64,000 nucleotides of DNA from Gnetum montanum (lineage: Eukaryota > Streptophyta > Gnetopsida > Gnetales > Gnetaceae). Position 1 is the stretch's first letter, and each line of letters starts with the position of its first letter. The translations under genes were made by a program, and so were the position numbers. Below, piece after piece: positions 1 through 12,099 of this stretch. Where the stretch lies: assembly GCA_015680685.1 (NCBI GenBank), contig MNCI01022309.1, positions 135,392 through 199,391 on the forward strand, given 5' to 3'. The notes under the pieces are model-generated. The model ran no database searches, had not been told where the DNA came from, and was given only the letters and a program-made list of their open reading frames with translations.

Positions 1-347
1 CATTGTACTCACGCTGCCAGCGTGACCTCACCGTGAGTGACAGCATGAGTGTAAAAATGTAAACAATTTGTCTCGAAATTTGAATCCACGAATGTTGAAA
101 CTTGGAGTGGACATTAGTGGCCCTTGAGAATGGCTTACACCCTCAAATTTGGACCATTTTTGATCTTGAAGCCATTGGAGTTGCTTACATTGAGGGCAAA
201 TGATCTTGACAAGCCAAGCGTGAGCAAGCTAGCTTGAGCCAGCTGGGCATGAGTTCCATGCCTTAGTAAAATCTTACTTCCCAAAAGCTAAAAAGGCTCT
301 GGGTTGTTCTTGTTTCAAAGTGTTAGGCCGAAATTAGTGATTTTTCA
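1..347 (-). repeat. 3' LTR of element A (partial)
   Basis: Near-repeat of 17098-17443, ending TTTTTCA just before the purine tract. It carries part of the U3 array of GCGTGAG-type motifs. The outer end, with R and U5, is outside the window. Confidence 0.88.
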
Positions 348-360
348 TTGGCCCCTTTTT
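348..360 (-). other. Polypurine tract of element A
   Basis: On the minus strand AAAAAGGGGCCAA lies directly against the LTR start TGAAAAATC. The same tract, AACAAAGAGGGGCCAA or a variant, sits against the LTR in elements B, D, E and H, so it is the plus-strand primer of this family. Confidence 0.85.
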
Positions 361-1545
361 GTTGACGTCTAGAGAAATTCACCCGAGAGACGTCGACAAA
401 GAAGTGCAAAACACCATGAAAAACCAAGTACCAAGCATTATCTGTTAGCCCTTGGCTAGATGTCATTGCACCATTTTTAAAAGTACATGGGATTGAGGCA
501 ATGTAGTTCAAGATGTAAGGGGATTGGTTGTAATCAGGGGAAGCCAGGACTTGATCAAGGGTTATAATTGCTATTGGAATTTTGGGAGAGGAATGCTCTC
601 ACGTGAATGAGCTATATCTTTGATCCTTGTCGGTAACCAGTGTTCAACAGACTTGGAGCCAATACATAGGAGGTGTGTTCTTTGGAGAAATGAGACTCTT
701 ATAGAGTGTTTATAGGGCCCGTTGTAAATAGCCAAAGCCATGCAATGATGTGCAACATGGTCTCTTTGAGACACGAGTGTAACTATTTTCTAAGACAATT
801 GCCTTCTCGCCTGGGGCTTGTATGAGAATAGCCAATAGTCTTCGGTTTATGATGTCAATGGGGTCATGAAGACCTTTTCTGTGCATTTTGCTCTTTGAAA
901 TTTTTGTTCTTTCTCTTTTGTTTGTTTCTTCTTTTCTTTTGTTTTTGTTTACTTTTGTTTTTCTTGTTCTCTTTGGTCTTTTTGAAAGAGCTTGCTTTTA
1001 GTGTTGTGCTCGTGTTCGAGCGCTTGCATTTTGTATCATGTATCGTATACTGTGATTTGCGTTGCGATTGCTTAGAGAGTCACAATGTGCAATAGTGCAT
1101 CAAGAGCTTTGGGGTGAGTAGGGTACAGTGTATCTAGGGGGTGTAATTGAATACGATAAGGGGGCATGATGAGGAAATAGGGAATGTATCAGGAGTGGGG
1201 AATGTACTTATGAACAGATTGATTAACCTAGCTATGTGCGTTAGGAAGAATATGATAACTCATCATCATGATGAAGTGCATCTATGCACGAACACCTCAG
1301 GCGTGTCATCCTGCAAACACAACTCCAAGAAGACAAGAAAAACACAAATGAATCAGCTAACTAAGCACTTTAAACAAGGAGATGGAGCCACTGCATGTAA
1401 TTTAAAAGCAGATAGAATCATAAACAACATCAGCTTCATTAGGACCCATGAGACAAATTATGCAGCAAGTCTTTTTGGAACATGTATAGCTAATTGCAAC
1501 AACACATCTTTTCAAGTTTTTCCTGGTCGTCGATGATGTCACCAG
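361..1545 (-). other. Conserved 3' untranslated block of element A
   Basis: No ORF in this 1.2 kb is conserved, but much of the sequence aligns with 23181-24100 in B and 57687-58640 in D (for example the stretch around 580-740 with 23385-23560). A pyrimidine-rich stretch at 895-970 gives a false hydrophobic reading frame. The block lies between the integrase tail repeats and the purine tract. Its conservation as non-coding DNA suggests an RNA-level role such as packaging or 3' processing, but nothing specific is recognised. Confidence 0.6.
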
Positions 1546-2217
1546 TTTATAGTCTTAGTGGCTGTTGCGGGTTAGTTTCACATCATAACCCTTTGGACGG
1601 CACCAGTTTAGTGTCATAACAGATGGTGTATTGCTAGTTTATAGTTGTAGCAGATTGGGAAGAGGCAAACTAGTTTATAGTCTTAGCAGACTTTGGATGC
1701 TAGTTTCATGTCATGGCGGACAAATGTGGTAGTTTAGTGTCATACCAGATGGAGCTCTATGATGTTATTTTATTGTCATGACTCCAAGACATTTCTGTGG
1801 TGCTAGTTTCAAGTCATAGCCCCAGGACCATTCTGTAGTATCAGTTTTAAGTCATGATGCCAGGATTGTTCTCTGGTATCAGTTTTAAGTCATGATGCCA
1901 GGATTGTTCTATGGTATCAGTTTTAAGTCATGATGCCAGGATTGTTCTATGGTATCAGTTTTAAGTCATGATGCCAGGACCGTTCTGTGGTATCAGTTTT
2001 AAGTCATGATGCTAGGACTGTTCTGTGGTATCAGTTTTAAGTCATGATGTTAGGACCGTTCTGTGGTATTAATTTTAAGTCATGATGCCAGGACCGTTCT
2101 AGGGTATCAATTTTAAGTCATGATGCTAGGACTATTTTGTGGTATTAGTTTTAAGTCATGATGCCAGGACCGTTCTGTGGTATCAGTTTTAAGTCATGAT
2201 GCCAGGATCGTTACATA
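1545..2217 (-). repeat. Post-integrase tandem repeat of element A (38-bp minisatellite plus degenerate copies)
   Basis: From about 1800 to 2217 there are about eleven copies of a 38-bp unit with core CAGTTTTAAGTCATGATGCC followed by AGGA. From 1545 to 1800 looser copies read AGTTTATAGTCTTAGCAGAC. The array begins about 12 bp past the integrase stop. Equivalent arrays follow the integrase in B, D, E and H. Confidence 0.9.
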
Positions 2218-2228
2218 CCCCAAGTTCA

Positions 2229-5200
2229 TCAGACATAGTATCGTTTCAGGTACAAGTGATTTGTAGGATTAGCGAACTCATTCTCGTCCATGTTAGCAAG
2301 TTTGAATGCTCCGTTATTGTAATGCTTAGTGACTAAGTAAGATCCTTCCCAATTAGCTGAGAACTTATCTGGGTGTTCACGGATGGCTTTAAGGACTAGA
2401 TCTCCTTCATTAATCAGGCTTTTATGCAGGTCATGTTTGTGTCATTACCACTGTTGTTTCTAGTACCACTCAATCTGATCAAGCATTTGCACACATTTCT
2501 CTTCCACTAAGTCAAGGTTAGCAATACCCAGTTCATTGTTTTGACTTTCATCGAGAAGGCCCGAGAGAGCTATCCGTAATGAGGGAACCTATAACTCTAA
2601 AGGTAAAACAGCTTCAGATCCGTACACAAGACTATATGGGGTTTTACCTGTAGATGTTTGATGTGTCATTCTGTATGCCTACAATGCGTAGAATAATTGT
2701 TCATGCCATCATTTCTTGCCCTGATTTAGCATCTTTTTGAGCACCATGATGAAAGTTTTGTTTGTAGCTTCTGCTTAACCATTGCTCTGCGGGTAGTAAG
2801 GTGATGAAAATGCATGTTTAATACCCAAGCTTTCACAGAAGCTTTTAGTATTTTCACTGTTGAACTGTGGTCCATTGTCAGTAACGATGGTCATCGGAAT
2901 ACCAAAATAGGTCACGATATTTTCTATTATGAAAGTGCAAATATGTTTGAAGTGGTCTTCCTAAGGGGAATACCTTCTACCCATTTTGTGAAGTATTCAG
3001 TTGTAGTGATAATAAAGCTATGTCCTGAAAGGATGATGGCGTTATCAGTCCAATTAAATCTAATCCCCATTTTTTGAATGGCCATGTGATTTGCATTGTG
3101 CACAATTTGTTAGGTGGCACATGTATTAGGTTTCCATGCTTTTGGCAAATGTCACATGTTCTGACCTTGGAGATGCAATCGTACTCCATGTGTGGCTAAT
3201 AGTAGCCTAAGTGCCTAATCTTTGTTGCCATTGCTTTGGGTGCAATGTGCCCTCGACAAAGTCCTTTGTGGACTTGTTCTACAATCATTTGATCGTTGAT
3301 GCTACTAACACACATCAGCAAAATGCCTTCGTAGGATTTGCGACACAAGGTATCTCCTATTAACGCATATTGCCAAGAGCGTTTTCGCACTGTGTCCTTT
3401 TGAGCATTTGTCAAATGTTTTGGAGGTTCACCTTGTAGAAGGTACTCTTTTATGTCATTATACCATTCTATTGCATGTGTTGTGCTAATGGATGCTATAG
3501 GCATTTCATCAAGAGTGTTAATTATAGGTTCGACACAACTTGTTATAGAGCTAGGCAATGCATGGAACATTTTGGGTGTCATGGTTAAGGCTAGTGTAGC
3601 AAGTGCATCAGCAATGGTGTTTTCGCTTCTAGGGACATGCTGTATATCAACTTCTACTAGTCGCCTTAGCAAATGTTTGGTTAAATCACAATAAAATTGC
3701 AAATGGAGATCTTTGCATGCGTAAATCTCAATGACTTGATTAATGACTAATTATGAATCACCTCAAACTACAAGACGTGTGATTCCTGAAGTCAATGCTG
3801 CTTGAAGACCTCTGAGAAGACCTTCGTATTTCGCCATGTTATTGGTACAAGGAAAGGTTAATTAGTAGGTGAAGGGTTGGATCTCTCTAGAGGGATATGT
3901 TACAATGGCCGCAACACTTCCTCCTTGGGAAGTTGAAGCTCCATAAAAATAGAGGATTACCTCGTAGTTGTTAGGTATGGTGTCTATACTATTAATATTC
4001 TAGTCAGGGAATTTAGGGTTTATCATTGCTTGATCATGCATTGGCAAGATGGTTAATTATGTGACTATTGCTTGACCTTTTGTGGAAGATTGAGCAACAT
4101 AGTGTAGGTCAAACTCTGCGATCATCACTTTTCACCTAGCTATCCTACTCGACTCGTAGATGTTTTTAGTGATGGCACAGAGTACATTATCCTTGCAAAT
4201 GATGTAAACTTGATTGTAGAAGAGATAATGTCACCATTTCTTTGAGGAGAAGATGAGGGCAAGGAATGATTTCTTCACGTCATTGTATCGTCATTCATAG
4301 GCAATTAAAGTGTGGCTTAGGTAATATACCGGGATCTCAACTCCATCTTGATGTTTTTAACAAAGCATCGATGCAATGGAAGAATCAGAAGTTACAAGGT
4401 ATATGTAAAAGGGTCTATTGCCTTGCGGGGGATAAACGGTTGGTAGTTGGGCTAGCTCTTGTTTTATGTTCTCGAATGCTTCCTAAAATTGTTGGGTCCA
4501 TTGGAAATGCACATTTTTTTGTAATAGGTGCTGCATAGGTCTCAAATTATCCGTTAGCCTCTCGATAAAGCATCTTATGAACTGTAGTCTACCCTGGAGA
4601 CCACGTAGTTCTGTAAGGTTTTTTGGTGGTTGCATGTTAGTTATTACCTTAACCTTATTAGGGTCTACCTGTATTCTTGTTTTAGAGACTACAAAACCAA
4701 GCATCTTGCCTGTTTTGACACCAAAGACACACTTCTTTGGATTGAGTCTAAGGTCATATTTGAGACAATGTTTGAGCACTAGGTCTAGATCTTTTGCATG
4801 CTGTTCCATTGTTTTAGATTTAATCGCGATATTGTCAACATAATCATTGAGAAAATTAAGCATGTAGTCACTAAATATATATGTCATTGCTCGTTGATAT
4901 GTAGCTCCCACATTTTTAAGGCCAAATGGCATCATCATATAGCAAAATGTGCCCCAAGGTGTCATAAAAGTTGTTCTAAGTTGATGTTCTGGATTGATTC
5001 TTATTAGGTTATATCCTGAAAATCCATCCATAAAGGATAATAGTGCATGCCCGGAAGTTATGTCAATAAGTTGATCAATGCTGGGTAGTGGGAAGTCATC
5101 CTTTATAGTGGCTGTGTTAAGATCATGGAAGTCAATACATATGCGTATACTACCATTCTTCTTAGGGACTACGATAATGTTTGATACCCAGTCGGAATAG

Positions 5201-5695
5201 TCAACGGCCCGGATGAAACCAGCTTAGTAGAGCTTTGTGATTTTAGCATGGACTACTAATGCCACCTTGGGTCTAATCTTTCGTGCTTTTTGCTTCACTG
5301 GTTTGACCTTTTCATCAAGGATAATGTTGTGTTGGACAATTCGGGGGTCTAATTCTGGCATGTCGGTATATGACCATGCAAATGTTTTTATGTTGTCTTT
5401 CAGTACTTGAGTGATGTCAATGACAAGTTGTGAGTCCAGTAGGGTGCTTAATTTCAATGTTCTAGCTTCACCATTAAATGTAGTAATGGGGACTTCAACT
5501 AGAGGATCTTTAGTAATATTATCAGCTTCTAGATCCAAAGTCTTAGTCACATTTTTAGACCAGTCCGATGTTTCTTGAGTGGAGGCTATTAAAATAGTAT
5601 AAGTGGAGATCCAAGGATTATGGATTGATTGCTCTTTTTACCTCCCCGTATGGTCCACTGAGAGACAATGTTGAAAGGGTATTCCTGGTGGCCAT
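2229..5695 (-). pseudogene. pol: Element A pol: RT, RNase H, archaic RNase H, integrase (degenerate)
   Basis: Chosen start: the ATG at 5695, ten bases past a conserved splice-acceptor-like TTGGCAG/G. The end is TGA at 2229, after the integrase tail NHLYLKRYYV. In order: an N-terminal linker; RT from about 5250 to 4500, with MDGFSGYN and PWGTFCYMMMPFG; the first RNase H to about 4100; a second, archaic RNase H to about 3750; the integrase zinc finger at about 3290-3140 (GHIAPKAMATKIRHLGYY, CDICQKHG); the catalytic core; and a C-terminal GDLVLKA segment. The RT catalytic box reads YVDN instead of YxDD, so the second metal-binding Asp is lost. Several stops and frameshifts break the frame. The dual RNase H and the sequence style place it in the Tat lineage. 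The usual product makes and integrates cDNA within a virus-like particle. Confidence 0.9.
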
Positions 5696-6427
5696 GTGTT
5701 TGCTCCTGCCAATTTAAATCGGGAGCAAAGTAAGAGACATCCCCTTGATGAAAGAGTTACTAAATGTAAATGAACATAGGGTAATCAAACTATGTATTGA
5801 CAAAATTGGGGGATGTAGTGGTAGTTATGGTAGTTTTAGGCTGTACTGGGCCACATGGCAGTTTTAGGCCATATCGGGCTGCATGACAGTTTTAGGCCAT
5901 ACCGGGCCTATAATATTCATGTTGATTTGTCATTTGGACTTAGTGCATAGAGCATTTTTGATTTTTAAATTTTGTGCAAACAATTAGTTTATGAGGCTTT
6001 AAAATTTTATGAATTTTTAAATGTTTATATATGTATGCATATATTTTTTTATGTTGATTTTAACTTTCCATCCCTTCCTTTACATAATAATAACCTTTTT
6101 TGGCCTCATCTTCAAGGGTTGGAATAATGAGGAATACTAGGCCAACATAAAATAAAGATGCCATAAATGAAAACAAAATTTAAACATGGTAAATTTAAAT
6201 AAATAAAAAAAGAGAAAATAAAATAGACTAAATTAAATTGGGAATGAATATTTGGGGTTTAAAAGGGGATTTTGAAGTGAAGAAAGGGGGTTTTGTGCTA
6301 ACATGAGTTCTTAGCTTTGGATTGTAGTGTAAGTTAAAGAGTGCAGCGTGAGCTATAGTGTCAGTGTCAGCGTGAGTTGTAGTGGGAGCTACAGGGCAAC
6401 TATGGAGGGTAGAGGGAAAGCAAGCCG
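5696..6427. promoter_or_regulatory. Divergent spacer between pol and the reverse gene, element A
   Basis: On the minus strand a candidate 3' splice site, TTGGCAG/GAGCAAAC (AG at 5706-5707), precedes the RT ORF and is conserved at the same place in B and D. At 5818-5910 there are three to four copies of GGCAGTTTTAGGCCATA followed by YCGGGC. The rest (5910-6300) is AT-rich, and from 6300 GCGTGAG-type motifs begin. I cannot see a clear TATA box for the plus-strand gene here, unlike B and D. Confidence 0.55.
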
Positions 6428-6659
6428 ATGTAAAGGGAAGAGGCAAGCAAATCTGGTATTCGTGGAGGAGAGTGAAGAGCTACTCTAGCATCTCCCCCAA
6501 GCCATGATTCCATCATGGGATGGAACTTTGCGTAGGTAGATTTGCTTCCTCTTGTTTTCCTCCAGCATTTGTAGACAGCATTACCTAGGGTAGAATTTCT
6601 ATGGCCCTGATTTTGGGTTATTTCGACATCCAGTGGTTTGTTTCTGGGTTTTGAGGCCT

Positions 6660-8060
6660 ACCGTTCTTGATTTCATGGCATTAGCGTCAGCGTAATCCAA
6701 GGCGTGTGTGTAGGGCATGAGTGCCAGTTAGATTTTTTTTTGGATTTTTTGCATTTTGGGGTAAGCATGTCATGAGTGCTAGGAATATCCTAGACAACGT
6801 GAGCCTTTTAGGGCTTCTTGGCAGCGTGGGTTGGGTTTTCAGCCTTTTGGGACTTCCTAGGCCGCAAGGTTTTTTAGCCTTCTTAGGCTTCCTGGGCCAT
6901 AGGGTTTTTTAGGCAGTGTGACTTTCAGGCCACGAAATGGCCAACATGAGGTTCAGGCCATGAAAGGGCCAGTATGAGGTTCAGACCATGAAAGGGCTAG
7001 TGTGAGTTAGAGCCACGAAAGGGCTAGCGTGAGTGTGGGTCAAGAAGGCTAGTATTGTAGGGGAAGGCTTGTTCTTCCTGGTAGCATGAGCTGTGTTGCA
7101 AGGAAGGCCTATTCTTTTTTCTATTTTTGTGTTGGCAGTGTGATTGCCAAGGTTCCTAGGCAACGTCAAATTTTTCTTTTCTCTTGGGCAACGTGAACAC
7201 AAATTTCTCTAGGCAGTGTGAGCTAGACTGTGTGGGATCCCCAACGTGATTTCTGTGGGAGCCAAGTAGCGTGAGTTGCTAAAATAAGCTCTAGCGTGAG
7301 TGTCCAGTAGTCCTAGCATGAATTGCTGAACAGGCCCCTACGTGAGTTGTCGAATAGGCCCTAGCATGAGTGGCTGAACAGGCCTTAGCATGAGTGTGGG
7401 CCCCAAAGGTCAATGTGAGTGTGAGAATGAGCCCCACCTTTGGATCACTCGGCAAGCCACAACATGAGTTGTCCCAGCATGAGTCATCTGGGAAGCTACA
7501 ACGTGAGTTGTGGCAAAGATTACCTCTAACGTGAGTGTCCAGGCTCCCCTTTGCTGAGACATGAAAATGTAAAGTTCTTACCAAGGCATTTGTTATTTGC
7601 TGATTTTTATGTTTATATTGTTTATTATTTTCCTAAGACTGATGATTTAAACATTGTTTTAGTGAGTGTTCATGCTCTGTTCTTGTGTGTGGATTTGCTG
7701 TAAAATGGATTTCAATATACCCCAGTGAGCCAAGCAGCGTGAGTTGCTAAAATAAGCTCTAGCGTGAGTGTCCAGTAGTCCTAGCATGAATTGCTAAACA
7801 GGCCCCTACCTGAGTTGTCGAATAGGCCCTAGCATGAGTGGCTGAATAGGCCTTAGCATGAGTGTGGGCCCCAAAGGTCAATGTGAGTGTGAGAATGAGC
7901 CCCACCTTTGGATCACTCGGCAAGCCACAACGTGAGTTGTCCTAGCGTGAGTCATCTGGGAAGCTACAACGTGAGTTGTGGCAAAGATTACCTCTAACGT
8001 GAGTGTCCAGGCTCCCCTTTGCTGAGACATGAAAATGTGAAGTTCTTACCAAGGCATCTG
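6660..8060 (+). repeat. GCGTGAG motif array around intron 1 of the reverse gene, element A
   Basis: Dozens of copies of AGCGTGAGTTG, AGCGTGAGTG and decayed forms (AGCATGAG, AACGTGAG) fill intron 1 (6536-8340). The same motif is in the U3 of this element's LTR (16620-17340) and in its leader (15330-15490), but not in the B or D subfamily, which uses GCGTATACGC at the equivalent places. Confidence 0.85.
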
Positions 8061-8196
8061 TTATTTGCTGATTTTTATGTTTATATTGTTTATTATTTTC
8101 CTGAGACTGATGATTTAAACATTGTTTTAGTGAGTGTTCATGTTCTGTTCTTGTGTGTGGATTTGCTGTAAAATGGATTTCAATGTACCCCAGTGA
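7261..8196 (+). repeat. 468-bp tandem direct duplication in intron 1
   Basis: 7261-7728 is repeated as 7729-8196 with only a few differences (for example AAGTAGCG against AAGCAGCG). The high identity makes it younger than the element. It doubles the local dose of GCGTGAG motifs. Confidence 0.93.
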
Positions 8197-11100
8197 GCGT
8201 TAGATACACTAAATAGATATTAGTGTCCTTGTCTCATGGGGTGAAGCTTTGCATTTAAATTTATGTGTTTGGTTTATATGATTTTATCCTATCGTTAGCA
8301 CTTAGATTCTTCACGTACCTAATGTTTTGGTTGTATGTAGGGGACCTAAATCTTCTCTTCTCGTGGTTGAGCTTGTTGGTGTACTTACTTGGTTTGGCCC
8401 TTTTAGATCGGACACACCTCCCTATGGAATGCACATTGGGCCTCATGTGATATGGTTCCGCCTCGGTGTTAGTTCATTTTTTTCATTCATCTTGCAAAAT
8501 TTTAGTGTGGTTATATGGTCTCAATTGAGTGAACAATTGACTTGTGATATCATTGAGACAGTGTTGTCTAGGTCTACATAAGGCATGCTTACCTTTATTG
8601 CTGATATCGATGAGGGACTTTTCAAGGTTGAGGGAGGCCCTACTGAGGGTCCTAGATCTACTCGTCCCTTGGCTCATGTGTTGGAGCTACCTACTTGTGT
8701 TCATTACAACAGCAGCAACACACTTTTCTTAGCCTTCCGTGTCCACACTCTATTCCAGAACTCACCTGGGACAGTATATAGAGTGGACAGGTATGCTCCT
8801 TTGTGTCTTACTTTAATTTTTGATTCCTTTTTTAAATTTTATGTCATCATCTAAATGTAAATGTTGTTTTCCTATGCAGGCCCCGTTTTGATGAACATGG
8901 GATGCACGATGATGATGATGGGCTTGCCTTAGTGCACATAGCGCTAGAGACATTCATGGCAGGCCTCGTTCTTTGTGCTATGGTACTGGAGGAGACAAAG
9001 GTGACTATTTTTGACTACCATAGGTAGTTTTCAAGAGCCTTTGAGCACTGCCAAGTTCATGGTTGGTTACACGAGGATTGGTCTTCTAATGGGGCTATTT
9101 TCCTTCAAAGAATTGATCTGCACCTACCCTACCTACACCATTTACTGATGATAAATGACCACACTCTAGACTCCATTTTCTTTTTTGTTGCATGATCGTG
9201 TACTGTGTTTTTAACTCTTCACCCTATGTTTTCTTTTTACAGCAGCCATCTCCTCCAAAGAAGTTACTATTATAATAGGGTGTACTGAGGCCACCCTTTT
9301 TATGAAATATGGGGAGGTAGAGCAGTCACATTTATGGTTGTAGAAGAAAGCTTCTGAGTTGATCATCAACCACATTACCCAGGTAGGTATGATGGACTTT
9401 TTCACAGCTTTGACTCCTAGTATTTTGGTTATTGAGATGATCACTATTGTTGATTCTTTCAATGATGATGCTTCCCATTTTAGCACATAGGTTCGAAGAG
9501 TCAAGGTATCTTTCCACCTAACCACTGAATTCCTTTATAATCTTTTTGGCATACCCATGGATGATGCTAGGGTGACTATAGATAAAGAAACTAAAAAAGG
9601 CCAAGTCATAAGAGAGCTTGAGGAGTGGTTAGGTATGTCTCGGGGTCCTAAGGGCTTTGCTATGCAAGATAATACCTGATCAATGGAGATGAACTTCCTG
9701 TATCCTCTCTTCTAGGCATGGGCATTCCCCAAATATCTTTCTCAAGGAAGAAACCTTGGGATCAAGTCCACGTGTGTCATGCATGAAGTTTTAGAGACAA
9801 GCATGCGCTACAATTGGGCACAGTTTCTTGGATTTAGTTTTCATGGGGAGATCATTAGGTTACGTTCAAACATCCACGCCAAATCCCATTTTACATTTGC
9901 TTTCTTCGTGGGGTACCTACATAGGTTTGCTGAGTTCCTAGTAGTTTATGATGATAACTGCTATATTTTGAGGGATTTTTCACAACTGTCCCACCCTTGG
10001 ATTCGCCATTTGTTTAGCACCACTAGATCCCAGGACCCACCGGAAGACATGGAGGAATCAGTATCAGTTACTACTGGAGGTGCGGCTAGCCATTCCCATC
10101 ATTCCCATCATAGCTTGGGATTGGAACCATCTAGGCTGTGCACATATGTTAAAAGGGCTAAATGTTTGATTGGTGAGACTATTGGGAAATCCAAGACGAA
10201 GGTGAAGAGGAATGAACACCCAAGGGAGCTTGCTCTAGATGTGATACCACCAAGAGTAAAGAAGATTCGGTTTGTACTGCCAGTGGAGGGTAGGTACTTT
10301 ATTTTATTGTTATATATTTATTATTATTATTATTATTTTGTTTTTGTCCTATACGTTATATATACTATGTTATACTAACCCTAATATTCTGGAATTATCA
10401 AAGGAAAGTTCTGAGAGGGAGAGAGAGGCTTTGGCCCCGATGGTTGATCCTAAAGTGGTTATCACGGGGCCAGAGGAAGAAGCAAAGAGAAGAAGTGATC
10501 GAAGAACCTCCTACCTCGCAAGAGGAAGATGTGATAAGCATCATGGGAACGAAGCTTGCGGAGGCTTTGGATGCACTTAGGCACTCCAGTGATGAAAGAG
10601 GTGTCTTTGATGGCTTCTTCGATGGATCTTTGCAGCTTGGTGATCCGCCCAAGTTAAACAATAGAGGGATTTTTGGTATGTTCCTTTTAGATCAATCCAT
10701 GTTTTGTAGCCTTTAATTTTCATGTGTTTTTCTTGATTATCTTGATTATTTCTAGCATCAGAGGTAGATGCTGAGATTTCTGAGGCACATACATCCCATG
10801 CAGAGGTGTCAGGATTACAGGTTCCAATTGAGGTGACCTCCCCTACTTGTCCCACATCAAATGACCAACTAAGACCATGGCCTGAGATGCCTAGCAAAAT
10901 GGACTTTGTTAAAGGCATCGTTAATGATGTGGTCGCTTGCCTACAAGAAGCTCATCCCGAACTAGGTATGTGTATATTACATATTATGCTAAGTGTCTAG
11001 GTTTATTGTGTTTCTTTGTGTTCATTATTGATTATAGCTGATTCATGTGTGCGGTACTTACATCTGCATGCACCAAGCTCTAGTGGGATCCTTTTGAGGC

Positions 11101-11333
11101 TACTCATATTGATGCCCTCCCTGAATTACAAAGGGATATTGAGAAAGTCCCTAGGAATGTGTACGATGTAGTTTCTAATTGCGTCATACAAAATGCCAAG
11201 TCACTTTGGACTTGTAGGCATTCAGTTGAGTATCTATGGGACAAGGTCCACTCATTGAAGGAAGCATTGGTGAAGGAGAGAGAGGAGAAGAGGGATCTCC
11301 AATCCCATTATGATTTTGCTGTTGCTAGGCTGT

Positions 11334-11424
11334 CTGGTGATAGCACTTGGTGCACATCTGAAATTACCTATGCATGTTNCTGGTGATAGCACTTGGTGCA
11401 CATCTGAAATTACCTATGCATGTT
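11334..11424. repeat. Exact 45-bp duplication around a single N (probable assembly join)
   Basis: 11334-11378 is repeated exactly at 11380-11424 with one N at 11379 between. Unmerged overlapping contig ends explain this better than biology. It falls inside exon 7 of the reverse gene and disrupts the reading frame there. Confidence 0.9.
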
Positions 11425-12099
11425 ACTGAATGGTTTTAAATAGAAAAGTGTAGGTGACACAGGATTTAGCAGAACAAAGAGCACAGATGGATTTGCTGAA
11501 CAGGAAATGTCACAATTAGAAGTCCTTTACTGCTAAAGTACAAAAATGGGACCAAGACCAAAAGGATCACAAGCATCAGTATAAGAAATGGTTAAAGGAG
11601 GAGTCAATTGAACATCATCGAATGAAGATGTTCATCGATGGGTTAGGCTTGCGGCCTACTTATGATAGGTTCATTGAGTGCACCGAGGTGGAGGGATCTC
11701 CCAAGAGAACCATTACTACTGCCTCTAGGGAGGCTTCGATAGGCATGTTCTCTCTTGAGCGTCCTACCTGGAGTTTGGTGGACAAGGGTAAAACCTTGGC
11801 TAGTATTGATCTTGGCATGGAGGAGGATTGGGAAAATGTGCCTGAGGAGGAGATTCTACGACGTTTGGAGGCCAACTTAGGATCCTTCTCAATTGTGAGT
11901 GTTTTATTGTGGCATTTATTTTTGTATGGTTTTATTGTTTTCATTGTTAGTGTTACTATTTTTCTTAGTTTTGTATTTATGATTTGCTTTACTACTCTTA
12001 CTTGTTTTTTTGTTTTCTAACTTGTTATAGGGACATGTTAATGATGGAGCTGGCCCTAGTGGAGTGAGAGTAGATGATGAAGAGGATCTTGGGGACTAG

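Larger units (their letters stand above)
6428..12099 (+). pseudogene. Reverse-oriented multi-exon gene of element A, FCP1-like pseudophosphatase domain (degenerate)
   Basis: Exons found by comparison with B: 6428-6535, 8341-8790, 8880-9150, 9243-10289, 10404-10675, 10756-10965, about 11068-11894, and 12031-12099 (TAG). Splice phases match B where they can be read. Exon 1 keeps VEESEELL and IPSWDGTLRR. Exon 2 has LLVVELVGVLTW, VVIWSQLSE and YNSSNTLFLAFRV, which line up with the FCP1/NIF HAD fold (DxDG, the IWS motif, NTLLVDDSP), but the aspartates are replaced. Exon 4 is a large unassigned region. Exon 7 is helical and charged, likely coiled coil, and contains an assembly duplication at 11334-11424. 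Exon 8 is a short acidic tail. The start ATG is followed at once by TAA, the exon 3 donor reads AT and the exon 7 acceptor is altered, so the copy is dead. The gene sits between protease and RT on the opposite strand. No ordinary Tat protein explains it. Confidence 0.75.

Noticed and set aside
895-1095. Hydrophobic 66-residue plus-strand frame that looks like a membrane protein
   Set aside because: It is a translation of a pyrimidine-rich tract in the 3' untranslated block of element A; B, D and H have T-rich stretches at the same place without the frame.
1147-1536. 129-residue plus-strand frame
   Set aside because: Lies in the 3' untranslated block of A; the aligned positions in B and D are not open and no motif is visible.
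9211-9525. Minus-strand frame of 104 residues
   Set aside because: Shadow of exon 4 of the plus-strand reverse gene.
10310-10340. (TTA)n run as a regulatory element
   Set aside because: Simple microsatellite in intron 4 of a dead copy; no counterpart in B.
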